In this document: piece after piece, positions 35,471-45,005 of the stretch
How positions within the stretch are numbered: position 1 is the first letter of the stretch
How the letters are laid out: each line of letters begins with the position of its first letter
Assembly: GCF_001486505.1 (NCBI RefSeq)
Contig: NZ_LN909065.1
Coordinates: 806,001-870,000 of the forward strand
DNA from: Paenibacillus rubinfantis
GTDB lineage: Bacteria > Bacillota > Bacilli > Paenibacillales > Paenibacillaceae
Reading direction: 5' to 3'
DNA: 64,000 nucleotides
Notes under the pieces: generated by a model
Databases searched by the model: none
What the model was told of the DNA's origin: nothing
What the model saw: the letters and a program-made list of their open reading frames with translations, nothing else
Made by a program: the position numbers and the translations under genes

Positions 35471-37720
35471 CTATGGCGAGTCCTGGGTGGGATCCTCCCC
35501 TGTATTCTCGCCCTTTTCCCCGCTAGTACCGGCATCGTCCGCCTGTCCGTCGTCGGAGGGAGCTTCTTCCTTGTCGGGCGGTTCCAAAGTAAGGATCACG
35601 CGCCTTCCTCCATTCTCGGTGACAACTTCCTGCGAGACGACGTATCCTTCTCCTTTCGCCGTCACCGGAATCTGCAGCACCGACAACAACTCCATGGCGT
35701 CGCGCAGCGATTCGCCTTGCAGGTTCGGCACATTGATGTCCGATCCCTTCTCCGTGAGGAGGTAAACGAATTGCCCGGCTTTTAGCGTACTGCCCGCCTT
35801 CGGGAATTGGGAGAGGATTTCAGTCCCCTTCCCGTAAGTCGCGTAGGAAATGTGGCTTGCCGCCAGCTTATCCTTGGCTTGCTGCACCGGCAGTCCGCCT
35901 ACATCAGGCACCTTTGGTCCCGTAGCCGTCACTTTCGACGACTGGGTGTCTGCCGAGCCGCCTTCGAATTTCTTCGGTACGCCCATGTACTGCAGCGTTT
36001 GATTGACGATCTTCTTGAATATCGGTGCGGCTGCGGTCCCCCCGCCCAACTCGGAATCCTTTGGTTCGTCAATCAGGACGATAACCGCGATCTTCGGATC
36101 ATCCACCGGCGCATAACCGATAAACGAAACGACCTGCTTCGTATAATCATATTGTCCGTTTACTACCTTTACCGCGGTCCCCGTCTTGCCGGCCACTCGG
36201 TAACCGTCGATGTACGCGTGCCGTCCGGTCCCAATCTTTTGGTCCGAAACAACCTGCTCCAAGTAGTTGCCAACTTCCTTCGCTTTGTCCGCGGTGAGGA
36301 TCTGTTGAACGACCTTGGGTTTGGTTTCCTGCGTCTCTCCGGTCTGCGGATCCGAAATGGATTTTACGATATGGGGCTCCATCAGCTTACCGCCGTTGGC
36401 GATCGCTGATACCGCGACAATTTGCTGCAACGGCGTAACGAGCAGCTTGCCGTGACCATAAGCCATCGCCGCAAAGTCGGCTTGCTGCACCGGATCCACA
36501 ATCCCTTTGGATTCACCCGGCAGCTCGATGCCGGTCTTTTTCCCGAATCCGAATTGGTCTACGTAGGTCTTCAGCCGTTCCGGTCCGAGCATTTCATAGC
36601 CCAGCTTGACGAAGGCGACGTTACTGGAGCGCTTGACGCCCTCCAAATAACTAATCTCACCCCAGCCGGCACGCTTCAAGTCATGGATCGTTTGCCCCGG
36701 CACCCGGATGCTGCCGGATTTGTATGTGGCGTTCGGGTTGAACAATCCGTCCTGCACCGCTCCGGCTAAGGTCACGATTTTAAAGGTGGAACCTGGTTCG
36801 TAGACCGATTTGATCGCATGGTTATAAAAGTTTTTCTGGTCGACATCCGCCCAATATTCATTGGGATTGTATGTAGGCATATTCGCCATGCCGAGAATTT
36901 CCATCGTATTTGGATCGGCCGCAATCACCGTCATACTGATCGGTTGCAACTGATCGTAGGATTCCTTCATCGCCTGCTCGATATAATACTGAATCGTATA
37001 ATCGATTGTAAGCTTCAGGTTGCTCCCGTCTTTCGGCGGGTTATAGATTTCGCTTGCCTTCGGGATTTCGATCCCACGGCCGTCGCGCTTGTACTCGATC
37101 GACCCGTCAACGCCTTTGAGTTGCTCGTCAAAGGAGGCTTCGAGTCCGGAGACGGCTTTGCCTTCGCGGTCAAGGTATCCCAAGACGTGGGAGGCGATGC
37201 TTTCATGCGGATAATACCGTTTCTGATCCTTGATCAAATAAATGCCGACGTCCTGCATGTCTTGATGCTTCTCCTTCAGTTCACCGATGAAAGCTTGCAC
37301 CTGGTCCTTTAAGTCCTGGTCGATTTTCCAGCCTTCATTGCGAACTTCCCGCTGCGTAAAAAACTCGCCGGATTCCTTTTTGGCGTTCACAATGGATCTC
37401 AGCTCGCCTTCGTCTTTCCCGAGAACTTTGCCAAGCCCTTCAACCACCTCGTCCTGAAGGCCGTATTTGTTAATGATCTCAGGATTAACGGCTACTGTGT
37501 AGGCCGGGGCATCCACCGCAAGCATGTCGCCGTTCCGGTCGGTGATCATCCCCCGCGTCGCCGGCAGCGCCTTTTTGGTCGACCACAGTTCCTCGGCATG
37601 CGACTGCCAAAAGCTCGCCTGCACCACCTGTAACCAAAACACTCTACCCATCAATACAGCAAAAAAGAGGGTAATACATCCCCCTATCAGCAGTGTTCGA
37701 AGCTTTATTCGTTTGATCAT
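35471..37720 (-). CDS. pbpB: Class B penicillin-binding protein PBP2B/FtsI, two PASTA domains (749 aa)
   Basis: Septal transpeptidase of the divisome. A membrane span lies near 8-27, then the dimerisation domain with RGMITDRNGDMLAVDAPAY. Active-site motifs are S311-TFK (311-314), SSN in VKRSSNVAF, and KTGT at about 512. Two PASTA repeats (VPDVGGLPVQQAKDKL and VPNLQGESLRDAMELL) and an acidic tail rich in Asp, Glu, Gly and Pro end the protein. ATG at 37720; ftsL lies 19 bases upstream. Confidence 0.94.
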   Translation of the reverse strand: MIKRIKLRTLLIGGCITLFFAVLMGRVFWLQVVQASFWQSHAEELWSTKKALPATRGMITDRNGDMLAVDAPAYTVAVNPEIINKYGLQDEVVEGLGKVLGKDEGELRSIVNAKKESGEFFTQREVRNEGWKIDQDLKDQVQAFIGELKEKHQDMQDVGIYLIKDQKRYYPHESIASHVLGYLDREGKAVSGLEASFDEQLKGVDGSIEYKRDGRGIEIPKASEIYNPPKDGSNLKLTIDYTIQYYIEQAMKESYDQLQPISMTVIAADPNTMEILGMANMPTYNPNEYWADVDQKNFYNHAIKSVYEPGSTFKIVTLAGAVQDGLFNPNATYKSGSIRVPGQTIHDLKRAGWGEISYLEGVKRSSNVAFVKLGYEMLGPERLKTYVDQFGFGKKTGIELPGESKGIVDPVQQADFAAMAYGHGKLLVTPLQQIVAVSAIANGGKLMEPHIVKSISDPQTGETQETKPKVVQQILTADKAKEVGNYLEQVVSDQKIGTGRHAYIDGYRVAGKTGTAVKVVNGQYDYTKQVVSFIGYAPVDDPKIAVIVLIDEPKDSELGGGTAAAPIFKKIVNQTLQYMGVPKKFEGGSADTQSSKVTATGPKVPDVGGLPVQQAKDKLAASHISYATYGKGTEILSQFPKAGSTLKAGQFVYLLTEKGSDINVPNLQGESLRDAMELLSVLQIPVTAKGEGYVVSQEVVTENGGRRVILTLEPPDKEEAPSDDGQADDAGTSGEKGENTGEDPTQDSP

Positions 37721-37739
37721 GGCAAAACCTCTTTAGACT

Positions 37740-38192
37740 TTATTTCTTGGCGGTAGCTACGCCATCCGCCGTCGAATCCGTTTCATTCCCATCGCCGAGC
37801 CCATTATTCTCCTGGGTTCCCGCCGGAACCTTCACGTGGAACCCTTCCACTTCCGGTTGGACGTAACCGAGCTCCGCCGCCTTTTGCGGAATCTGCTCCT
37901 CCAGCTTTTCCTTCTGGATCGTTAATTCCTTCACTTCAGCGTTCATCGTTTGAATGTCCGTATTCAAATTAAACATTTGGCGCTTAATGTTGTAAAGTGA
38001 CACATTTTGCCATAACAATCCGCCCATCACCGCCACACAGAACAGAACCGTCATCATGTACAAGAGCTTCTCTCGAACCGGAAGCGACGAACGGCGAGTG
38101 ACCACCTTCGTTGTTTCCCGATAACGCTGCGATGGATAGCTGCGTTCCGCTTGCTTCTCCTTGACTGCCAGATTCCCACGCGTATATGCCAT
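37740..38192 (-). CDS. ftsL: Cell-division protein FtsL (150 aa)
   Basis: Bitopic divisome protein that forms a complex with DivIB and DivIC. The basic cytoplasmic tail (1-43) precedes one membrane span (LLYMMTVLFCVAVMGGLLW, about 44-62), then an extracellular heptad-rich coiled coil (~68-110), ending LGYVQPEVEGFHVKVP and a polar tail. Its ATG directly abuts the rsmH stop (TAAATG), so translation is coupled. Confidence 0.92.
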   Translation of the reverse strand: MAYTRGNLAVKEKQAERSYPSQRYRETTKVVTRRSSLPVREKLLYMMTVLFCVAVMGGLLWQNVSLYNIKRQMFNLNTDIQTMNAEVKELTIQKEKLEEQIPQKAAELGYVQPEVEGFHVKVPAGTQENNGLGDGNETDSTADGVATAKK

Positions 38193-39167
38193 TTACGATT
38201 CCTCCACACCGGTTTGCAATTTCTCCGCCACGCGCAATTTCGCCGAGCGGGCCCGCGGATTCTCGTCCAGTTCCCGTTCCGACGGGACTAACGGTTTCCG
38301 ATTAATCAATTTTAGCGAACCTTTGCCGCCACACACGCACATTGGAAAGTCCGGCGGGCAAGTACACTTCTCCACATAGCTGGCAAAAATCTGCTTGCAG
38401 ATTCGATCCTCCAATGAATGGAAGGTGATGACCGACACCCGGCCCTCCGGGGCTAAACAGCGGATCGCCGCATGCAGCCCGTCTTCAAAAGCGCCCAATT
38501 CGTCGTTGACCGCAATACGCAGCGCTTGAAAGCTGCGTTTGGCCGGATGCCCCCCGGTCCGTCTGGCGGCCGCCGGAATCCCTTCCTTGATCAGCTCCAC
38601 GAGCTGACCCGTGGATTCGATCGGCTCCTGCACGCGCCGTTCCGCAATGACCTTGGCGATTCGCCTGGAGAACTTCTCCTCTCCGTATTGGAACAAAATC
38701 CGAGCAATTTCGCGTTCCGGCCACGTATTGATGATCTCCCGCGCCGTCAGCGACGCCGATTGATCCATCCGCATGTCCAGCGGTGCATCCGCGTTGTAGC
38801 TGAACCCCCGCTCCCCTTCATCAAATTGGGGAGAGGAAACGCCAAGGTCGAACAATACGCCGTCCACTTGGGGAATCCCGTTAAGCTGCGGCACCCCCTC
38901 GATCTCCAGCAGTTTTTGCTCGATATAGCGAAAATTGCTTTTTACCAAAGTTAACTTGTCCGCATAGGCTGCGAGCCGCTCCTTGGCATTGTCCAGCGCC
39001 CAGTCGTCCTGGTCGAAAGCGATGAGCCTTCCCCCCGGACCTAGCTTGGACAAGATCACCGAGCTGTGACCGCCGCCCCCTAGCGTACAATCCACATAAA
39101 TGCCGTCCGGCTTGATGCGCAGCCCTTCTGTCGCTTCTTCTTTGAGTACCGTGATGTGATGGAACAA
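38193..39167 (-). CDS. rsmH: 16S rRNA N4-methyltransferase RsmH/MraW (324 aa)
   Basis: Methylates N4 of C1402 in 16S rRNA using S-adenosylmethionine. The SAM-binding motif is [14 protein letters not shown] near residue 26, then [11 protein letters not shown] and [19 protein letters not shown]. The late block [17 protein letters not shown] is also conserved. A cysteine pair [14 protein letters not shown] lies near the C-terminus. Translation starts at the TTG at 39167 with GGGGGCG upstream. It is the second gene of the dcw cluster. Confidence 0.97.
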   Translation of the reverse strand: MFHHITVLKEEATEGLRIKPDGIYVDCTLGGGGHSSVILSKLGPGGRLIAFDQDDWALDNAKERLAAYADKLTLVKSNFRYIEQKLLEIEGVPQLNGIPQVDGVLFDLGVSSPQFDEGERGFSYNADAPLDMRMDQSASLTAREIINTWPEREIARILFQYGEEKFSRRIAKVIAERRVQEPIESTGQLVELIKEGIPAAARRTGGHPAKRSFQALRIAVNDELGAFEDGLHAAIRCLAPEGRVSVITFHSLEDRICKQIFASYVEKCTCPPDFPMCVCGGKGSLKLINRKPLVPSERELDENPRARSAKLRVAEKLQTGVEES

Positions 39168-39221
39168 GACTTACGCCCCCAAACCTGAATTCATTTTCAA
39201 GAAGTTGTTTTGAATACGGAC

Positions 39222-39659
39222 TTAAAGATCGAAATTGAAATCGACCAGTTTCTCCGCAATTTCGTTAAACGTATCCTCCGACTGCTGGAAGTATTGCTCC
39301 CACGTGTCTTTGCTCCAGATTTCTACCCGGTTCGACACGCCGAGAACAACGCAATCCTTCTCCAGCTTGGCATACTGCCTTAAAGTACCTGGCAAGTTTA
39401 CCCTTCCCTGTTTATCCCATTCGCATTCCGTCGCTCCCGAGAAAAAGAAGCGCGTAAACGCGCGGGCGTCGGATTTCATCAGTGGCAAAGCTTTCAGCTT
39501 CTGCTCCAGAACCTCCCACTCCTGCATCGGATAAACGAAAAGGCACTGGTCCAAGCCGCGGGTAACAACAAAAGAGCTGCCGAGGAGATCACGAAACTTA
39601 GCCGGTATAATAATCCGGCCTTTATCGTCAATGCTATGTTGGAATTCCCCCATAAACAT
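39222..39659 (-). CDS. mraZ: MraZ, transcriptional regulator of the dcw cluster (145 aa)
   Basis: AbrB-fold DNA-binding protein that represses its own operon. Two swapped-hairpin repeats are visible: [17 protein letters not shown] near residue 11 and [16 protein letters not shown] near 83. A C-terminal helix ([18 protein letters not shown]) follows. The ATG at 39659 has AAGGAG upstream. Just upstream lies a run of TGGNG repeats in the spacing known for MraZ binding, so autoregulation is likely. Confidence 0.96.
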   Translation of the reverse strand: MFMGEFQHSIDDKGRIIIPAKFRDLLGSSFVVTRGLDQCLFVYPMQEWEVLEQKLKALPLMKSDARAFTRFFFSGATECEWDKQGRVNLPGTLRQYAKLEKDCVVLGVSNRVEIWSKDTWEQYFQQSEDTFNEIAEKLVDFNFDL

Positions 39660-39675
39660 TGGTGACTCACTCCTT

Positions 39676-39711
39676 ACCTCTTTCCCCCACTTTACACCAC
39701 TTTACACCACT
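39676..39711 (-). promoter_or_regulatory. MraZ operator: TGGNG direct repeats
   Basis: On the minus strand AGTGGTGTAA occurs twice in tandem, then AGTGGGGGAA and a weaker AGAGGTAAGG. The TGGNG cores are thus spaced exactly 10 bp apart with five-base linkers, matching known MraZ operators. The run lies 17-52 bases upstream of the mraZ ATG. Confidence 0.82.
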
Positions 39712-39729
39712 GTGATATGTAACTATTCC

Positions 39730-39757
39730 ACATTAGAGGGGAAAATCCTTCTAATGT
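39730..39757. repeat. 28-bp inverted repeat upstream of mraZ
   Basis: ACATTAGA (39730-39737) pairs with TCTAATGT (39750-39757), with an inner GG/CC pair. The plus strand continues TCATAATTTTTTTT. It lies just upstream of the MraZ operator. Function is unclear: a regulator site or part of the promoter region. Confidence 0.6.
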
Positions 39758-39826
39758 TCATAATTTTTTTTGACTGGGGTTGGCTTGACTTGCAAAGGGT
39801 GGGGCCAGCAATCGCCAAATCACGAC

Positions 39827-39874
39827 AAAAAGGACTATCCCGGCAGATCATTCTGCATGAGATAGTCCCTTTTT
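39827..39874 (-). terminator. Terminator after ahcY
   Basis: AAAAAGGACTATC (39827-39839) pairs with GATAGTCCCTTTTT (39861-39874) with one bulge. The minus-strand copy follows the ahcY stop by ~100 bases. The rest of the gap 39660-39972 holds the MraZ operator and the inverted repeat; no gene is seen in it. Confidence 0.78.
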
Positions 39875-39972
39875 CTGAATCCACGGTACAAGCTACCGTT
39901 AATCGACCGCATACCGCGATGCTGCTAAAAATCAGTTCCCGGCGCAAGCCCTAAAGGCCAAACGCTTCGAAA

Positions 39973-41241
39973 TTAGTGCTCCTGCCAGCTATCGAGGTAA
40001 GTACGTTGCTCGTCGGACAACGCATCGATGTTGACGCCTAGGCTTTCCAGCTTAAAGCGAGCCACTTGCTCGTCCAGCTCGTAAGGTACGTTAACTACCG
40101 TTTTACCGATTTCCTTGTAACGGTCATTCACATATTTCAAGGACAAGGCTTGCAGTGCAAACGTCATGTCCATGATTTCCGCCGGATGCCCGTCGCCTGC
40201 GGCCAAATTGACCAAACGGCCTTCCGCGAGCAGATACATTTTGCGTCCGTCCTTCAACTGGTATTCCTCGATATTGCGGCGCACCGTGCGGACCGATACG
40301 GAACGTTCTGCGAGTTCCGGCTTGTTCACTTCCACATCAAAGTGGCCGGCATTGGACAGAATCGCGCCGTCCTTCATCACATCATAATGCTCGCCGCGAA
40401 TAACGTCGCGGTTGCCGGTTACGGTGACGAAGAAATCGCCGACTTTGGCCGCTTCCAGCATCGGCATCACTTGGAAGCCGTCCATCACCGCTTCCACCGC
40501 CTTGATTGCATCCACTTCCGTTACGACGACATTGGCGCCAAGGCCTTTGGCCCGCATCGCTACGCCTTTACCGCACCAGCCGTAACCAACCACCACGACG
40601 GTTTTGCCGGCTACGACCAGGTTCGTCGTCCGGTTAATTCCGTCCCACACCGATTGGCCGGTACCGTAGCGGTTGTCGAACAAGTATTTGCAATACGCGT
40701 CATTCACCGCTACCATCGGGAATTTCAGCTGCCCTTCCTTGTCCATCGCTTTCAAGCGCAAAATACCGGTGGTCGTCTCTTCGGCGCCGCCCCGCACATT
40801 CTCCAACAAATCCTGACGTTCAGAATGCAGGATCGTAACCAAGTCGCCGCCATCATCGATGATCAGGTCCGGCTTGGTTTCCAATGCCTTAACCAACAGC
40901 GCCTTATATTCTTCCGGCTCAGGATTATATTTGGCATAAACAGTGACTCCATCTTCAACCAAAGCGGCGCAGACGTCATCTTGCGTCGACAGCGGATTGC
41001 TACCGGTAATCGTCACCTCAGCCCCGCCCGCTTGCACAACTTTCGCCAAATAGGCCGTTTTGGCCTCCAAATGCAGCGAAATGGTCACTTTCAGCCCTTT
41101 AAAAGGCTGTTCAGCCTCAAATTGCTTACGAATCCGGTTCAGTACCGGCATATGGGCTTCTACCCAATCAATCTTCAAATGGCCCTCCGGCGCAAGCTTC
41201 AAATCGGTAACGATGCTGTTCTGAATCGCTTTCGAACTCAT
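39973..41241 (-). CDS. ahcY: Adenosylhomocysteinase (422 aa)
   Basis: Splits S-adenosylhomocysteine into adenosine and homocysteine, recycling the product of SAM-dependent methylation. The substrate domain has [19 protein letters not shown] near 55. The NAD site [19 protein letters not shown] lies mid-protein. The blocks [21 protein letters not shown] and the C-terminal dimer tail (LDSWQEH) fit. The ATG at 41241 lies 12 bases past the bshC stop, so the two form an operon. B. subtilis uses the Pfs/LuxS-type route instead. Confidence 0.95.
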   Translation of the reverse strand: MSSKAIQNSIVTDLKLAPEGHLKIDWVEAHMPVLNRIRKQFEAEQPFKGLKVTISLHLEAKTAYLAKVVQAGGAEVTITGSNPLSTQDDVCAALVEDGVTVYAKYNPEPEEYKALLVKALETKPDLIIDDGGDLVTILHSERQDLLENVRGGAEETTTGILRLKAMDKEGQLKFPMVAVNDAYCKYLFDNRYGTGQSVWDGINRTTNLVVAGKTVVVVGYGWCGKGVAMRAKGLGANVVVTEVDAIKAVEAVMDGFQVMPMLEAAKVGDFFVTVTGNRDVIRGEHYDVMKDGAILSNAGHFDVEVNKPELAERSVSVRTVRRNIEEYQLKDGRKMYLLAEGRLVNLAAGDGHPAEIMDMTFALQALSLKYVNDRYKEIGKTVVNVPYELDEQVARFKLESLGVNIDALSDEQRTYLDSWQEH

Positions 41242-41253
41242 ATACGTCTCCTC

Positions 41254-42891
41254 CTATAAATAAATAATTCGGTGTTTGCCAGTCAATTCATAAGGAATAT
41301 CCATCAGGCCATCGATCCAATCCATCCCAAACCGGTTCAAAGCATCAAAGAGGTTATAAACTCGCTCCTGCGGCTTGTTCAAGGGGAACAACGACAATTG
41401 AATCCGATCAAAATGACGCAGGCCGGTGGCATGGATCTGCTCCAGCGCTTCCTTCGCCTTGCCGCGTAAGTACTCGATTTGGTGGAGAATCTTCTCCCGG
41501 TTCACCGCCCCGATTCGCGCCAGGCCGCTTTGGAGCTCGGTCAACTCCACAAGGAGCGGATCGTACAGCTCCCCAAACGCAGCTACAACTTCACCAAACC
41601 GCATATCTACCTGCATTCGTTCCTGTGCGGCAAGCCAGGCTTCGCGTTTGCTCTGAAAGATTTCTGCGTCCTTAACGTCATTCCAGCTAAGCTGGTATTT
41701 GCTCATATATTTTTGCACGGTCCCATCAACCACGGTAAAAGCTTCCCGCGGCAGCAGTAAAGGCATTCTTAGCCCCAGTTTATGGAACGCCTTACGAGTT
41801 AACCCCCAGTAGGCAATTTCACCAGGTCCTAGCACCGAGCCGAGGACGGGCAGCAAGCTGTCCTGCATCAACGGACGAGTTAACACATTATTGCTGAACC
41901 GCTCGGGGTGCTCCCGCAATTCGGCCAGCAGTTCATCCGCCGTAAAGGATACTTTGCCCTTTCGATCTTCGAACCGGCCCTCCCGCTTAAATAGCAGCAA
42001 ACGTTCTCGCTCGCCTATGTAAAACAAATTGGCTCCGCCTTCAGCCACTTCCGCAGAAGGTTCGTAGCCCAGCCCCGCCATCTCATGCACCGTTTCGTGA
42101 TAAGCCGATTCCAGCTCGTCATTGTGCCGAATCATTTGCTCAAACACCGGCATCTCCAGCCGGCGCAGCTCCGGATCCGACGAATCTAGCAGCACCAAAC
42201 CGTACTTTCCAAATAAGGCCCCGATCAATTTGGCAAAACAGGCCGTCAGGTTATCCGTTTCCGCGGACGAGCTTCGTACCATTTCCAAAATAGCAGCCTT
42301 ATGCTCGCTGTCGGGCAGTAGCTGCTCTAACTCGGATACGGCCTTGTTCCAAGCCTCGGCCGTCACCTTTGTGAAGCTAACCGGCAGCCGGTCCATCGCC
42401 CCTCGGTGCATACGTATCCGTTGCACCTGCAGCTCCGGCGCCAAGACATAGGCATGATTGACCTCATCCCAGTCGTGATCCTCGCCGGCAATCCAGAAGA
42501 CTGGCACAACCGGGCGGTTTAGCCGGGCCGAAGCGGACTTTGCCGCTTTAAGAATCGTTACGGCTTTATAGACCACAAGCAGCGGCCCGGTGAACAACCC
42601 GCTTTGCTGCCCGCCGACAACCACCGCCGTACCGTTGATTTCCAGCTGGTCGATGGCCACCCGGACGGCCGGGTTGGGGTTATACATCCGGTTATACTCA
42701 CGAAGCCGGGCAGCCAAGGCTTTCCGATCCACACGCGTCTGTTCCGTTTGATCCAGCCACGCGGCCCGTTCCGTCCAGCTATCGTCCTTCCCCGGGTCGC
42801 TCTCATATAATTGCTCAACCGCAGAGAACTGGTTGATATACACTTCAGCCAGCGGCCCCGCGAAGGATAGTTGCTCTTGAACCACATTCAT
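41254..42891 (-). CDS. bshC: Bacillithiol biosynthesis cysteine-adding enzyme BshC (545 aa)
   Basis: Believed to add cysteine to GlcN-malate in the final step of bacillithiol synthesis. Blocks typical of the family: VVVGGQQSGLFTGPLLVVYKAVTILKAA near 90, PVFWIAGEDHDWDEVNHAYV near 130, and GPGEIAYWGLTRKAFHKLGLRMPLLLPRE in the second half; a long helical C-terminal domain follows. The ATG at 42891 with AGGAGG ten bases upstream fits; the longer frame to 43059 runs into the opp terminator. It precedes ahcY. Confidence 0.93.
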   Translation of the reverse strand: MNVVQEQLSFAGPLAEVYINQFSAVEQLYESDPGKDDSWTERAAWLDQTEQTRVDRKALAARLREYNRMYNPNPAVRVAIDQLEINGTAVVVGGQQSGLFTGPLLVVYKAVTILKAAKSASARLNRPVVPVFWIAGEDHDWDEVNHAYVLAPELQVQRIRMHRGAMDRLPVSFTKVTAEAWNKAVSELEQLLPDSEHKAAILEMVRSSSAETDNLTACFAKLIGALFGKYGLVLLDSSDPELRRLEMPVFEQMIRHNDELESAYHETVHEMAGLGYEPSAEVAEGGANLFYIGERERLLLFKREGRFEDRKGKVSFTADELLAELREHPERFSNNVLTRPLMQDSLLPVLGSVLGPGEIAYWGLTRKAFHKLGLRMPLLLPREAFTVVDGTVQKYMSKYQLSWNDVKDAEIFQSKREAWLAAQERMQVDMRFGEVVAAFGELYDPLLVELTELQSGLARIGAVNREKILHQIEYLRGKAKEALEQIHATGLRHFDRIQLSLFPLNKPQERVYNLFDALNRFGMDWIDGLMDIPYELTGKHRIIYL

Positions 42892-43013
42892 CAGGTAGCA
42901 TCCTCCTGTCTGCTTCAAAACCTTCCTTGATTGTACCGGATGTCCTGCTGCTCCGTCAAAGAAATCCTTACTTTTGCCGAACTTCTTACTTTCCGTAACT
43001 AATGGGCATAAAA

Positions 43014-43048
43014 AACTCCCGCAACCGTCACTTCCGGCTGCGGGAGTT
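43014..43048 (-). terminator. Terminator after the opp operon
   Basis: AACTCCCGCAACCG (43014-43027) pairs with CGGCTGCGGGAGTT (43035-43048); on the minus strand it is followed by TTTTTATGCC, 12 bases after the oppF stop. Confidence 0.88.
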
Positions 43049-43059
43049 CGCAGGATCAA

Positions 43060-44001
43060 TTAGCCTTTTTTCGGCATAGAGACGAAATGTCCTTTGGACA
43101 CTTCAACCAGCTCGGAGTTGTCCAAATCGAACAATCCGCCGCTAGCTGCGCCCTCTTTGCCGATCGGACCGCTTGCGGTATCCTCCAGCAGGATCCGCTT
43201 CTTGTTGGCCTCAACCTCCGGATCCGGAATCGGAATCGCGGATAAGAGCGTTTTGGTATATGGATGCATCGGGTTGGCGTACAGCTCTTCGCTATCGGCC
43301 ATCTCCACGATTCGGCCCAGGTACATGACAGCAACACGGTCACTGATATGCTTCACCATGGACAAGTCATGCGCGATAAACAGATACGTTAATCCCAAAC
43401 GATCCTGAAGATCCTCAAGCAGGTTAACAACCTGTGCTTGAATGGATACGTCCAACGCCGAGATCGGTTCATCGCAGATGATAAACTTCGGATTCACCGC
43501 AAGTGCGCGAGCAATCCCGATCCGTTGACGTTGACCGCCGGAGAACTCATGCGGATAACGGGTCGCGTGGTCCGGGTTTAAGCCAACCATATCAAGCAGC
43601 TCTTCAACGCGTTTCTTACGTTCCGCGTGGGAGCCTGCCAAGCCATGGATATCCAGCGCTTCACCGATGATATCCGTTACGGTGAACCGCGGATTCAACG
43701 AGGCATACGGATCTTGGAAGATCATCTGCATGTCGCGGCGCATCGCTTTCATTTTTTTCGGCGACAATTGATTGATGTCCACGCCGTTAAAACGAACGCT
43801 GCCGGCCGTTGGCTCGTACAAACGAAGAATCGTACGGCCTGCGGTCGATTTACCGCAGCCCGATTCGCCAACGAGGCCAAGCGTTTCACCTTCGGCGATC
43901 GAGAAGCTGATGTCGTTAACGGCTTTCAATACATTGCCGCCGCCAACGTTAAAGTATTTTTTCAAACCTTCGACTTCAATCAAGGTTTTGCCTTTGCTCA
44001 T
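43060..44001 (-). CDS. oppF: Oligopeptide ABC transporter ATP-binding protein OppF (313 aa)
   Basis: One of two ATPases that drive peptide import. Walker A is GESGCGKST at 45-53, the signature is [15 protein letters not shown], and Walker B is [12 protein letters not shown]. The family C-terminal extension ([18 protein letters not shown]) is present. Its ATG overlaps the oppD stop by four bases (ATGA). It is the last gene of the operon. Confidence 0.93.
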   Translation of the reverse strand: MSKGKTLIEVEGLKKYFNVGGGNVLKAVNDISFSIAEGETLGLVGESGCGKSTAGRTILRLYEPTAGSVRFNGVDINQLSPKKMKAMRRDMQMIFQDPYASLNPRFTVTDIIGEALDIHGLAGSHAERKKRVEELLDMVGLNPDHATRYPHEFSGGQRQRIGIARALAVNPKFIICDEPISALDVSIQAQVVNLLEDLQDRLGLTYLFIAHDLSMVKHISDRVAVMYLGRIVEMADSEELYANPMHPYTKTLLSAIPIPDPEVEANKKRILLEDTASGPIGKEGAASGGLFDLDNSELVEVSKGHFVSMPKKG

Positions 44002-44993
44002 GACGACTGTACCTCCTTGGCCATCGGATGAAGATCCCAGCAGCGGGCCGTATGTGTTTCGCTAAATACGGTTGCGCTTGGATCGATGCGTTCGCAAATC
44101 TTCATCGCCTGGTCGCAGCGAGCGGCGAAAGGACAACCCAGCGGCGGCTTAATCAAATCCGGCGGTGTGCCGATAATCGGAATAAGCGGTTCGCCTTTCT
44201 TTTGGTCCAAACGAGGCATCGAACGCAGCAAGCCTTTGGTGTAAGGATGCTGCGGGTTTTTGAAGATCTCCCATTTCGTTCCGGTTTCCACCACTTCACC
44301 GGCATACATTACGATAACGCGATCACACATGCCGGCTACGACACCAAGGTCATGGGTGATCAAAATGATGGAGGTTCCAAGCCGGGATTGCATCTCTTTC
44401 ATCACGTCCATGATTTGAGCCTGGATCGTCACGTCGAGCGCCGTCGTTGGTTCGTCCGCAATCAGCAGCGAAGGCCGGCAAGCCAGCGCAATGGCGATCA
44501 TCACGCGCTGCCGCATCCCCCCGGAGAATTCGTGTGGATATTGGTTAAAGCGGGCTTCTGCATTCTTGATGCCTACAAGCTTCAGCATTTCGACAGCCTG
44601 TTTCTTCGCTTCGCCCGCTGACATTTTCTGATGTTTGATTAATACTTCAGTAATTTGTCGGCCTACTTTGATCGTAGGATTCAAGGAGGTCATCGGGTCC
44701 TGAAATATCATGCCAATATCTTTCCCGCGGATCGATTCCATTTGCTTGTCGCTTTTCTTCAACAGGTCTTGCCCTTGGAAAATAATTTCACCTTGTTTAA
44801 TGATGGAAGGAGGGGACGGAATCAGGCGCATAATCGTTTGGGCCGTGACACTTTTGCCGCTGCCGGATTCGCCGACGATCGCCACCGTTTCACCTTTCCC
44901 CACTTCAAAGTTCATGCCGCGGACGGCCTTCACTTCTCCACCTTTGACTTGGAAGGAAACATGCAAATCTTTGACTTGTAAAATCGGCTCCAT
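43998..44993 (-). CDS. oppD: Oligopeptide ABC transporter ATP-binding protein OppD (331 aa)
   Basis: Second transport ATPase of the system. Walker A is GESGSGKSV at 41-49; signature [15 protein letters not shown]; Walker [13 protein letters not shown]. The C-terminal cluster [15 protein letters not shown] is the Cys-rich motif seen in OppD/DppD proteins that may hold an iron-sulphur cluster. The ATG at 44993 with AGGAGG eight bases upstream is preferred over a GTG at 45002, which lies within that site. Confidence 0.93.
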   Translation of the reverse strand: MEPILQVKDLHVSFQVKGGEVKAVRGMNFEVGKGETVAIVGESGSGKSVTAQTIMRLIPSPPSIIKQGEIIFQGQDLLKKSDKQMESIRGKDIGMIFQDPMTSLNPTIKVGRQITEVLIKHQKMSAGEAKKQAVEMLKLVGIKNAEARFNQYPHEFSGGMRQRVMIAIALACRPSLLIADEPTTALDVTIQAQIMDVMKEMQSRLGTSIILITHDLGVVAGMCDRVIVMYAGEVVETGTKWEIFKNPQHPYTKGLLRSMPRLDQKKGEPLIPIIGTPPDLIKPPLGCPFAARCDQAMKICERIDPSATVFSETHTARCWDLHPMAKEVQSS

Positions 44994-45005
44994 ACATTCC
45001 ACCTC

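Noticed and set aside
40066..41259. 397-codon plus-strand frame opposite ahcY
   Set aside because: Antisense shadow of a conserved gene with no recognisable motif.
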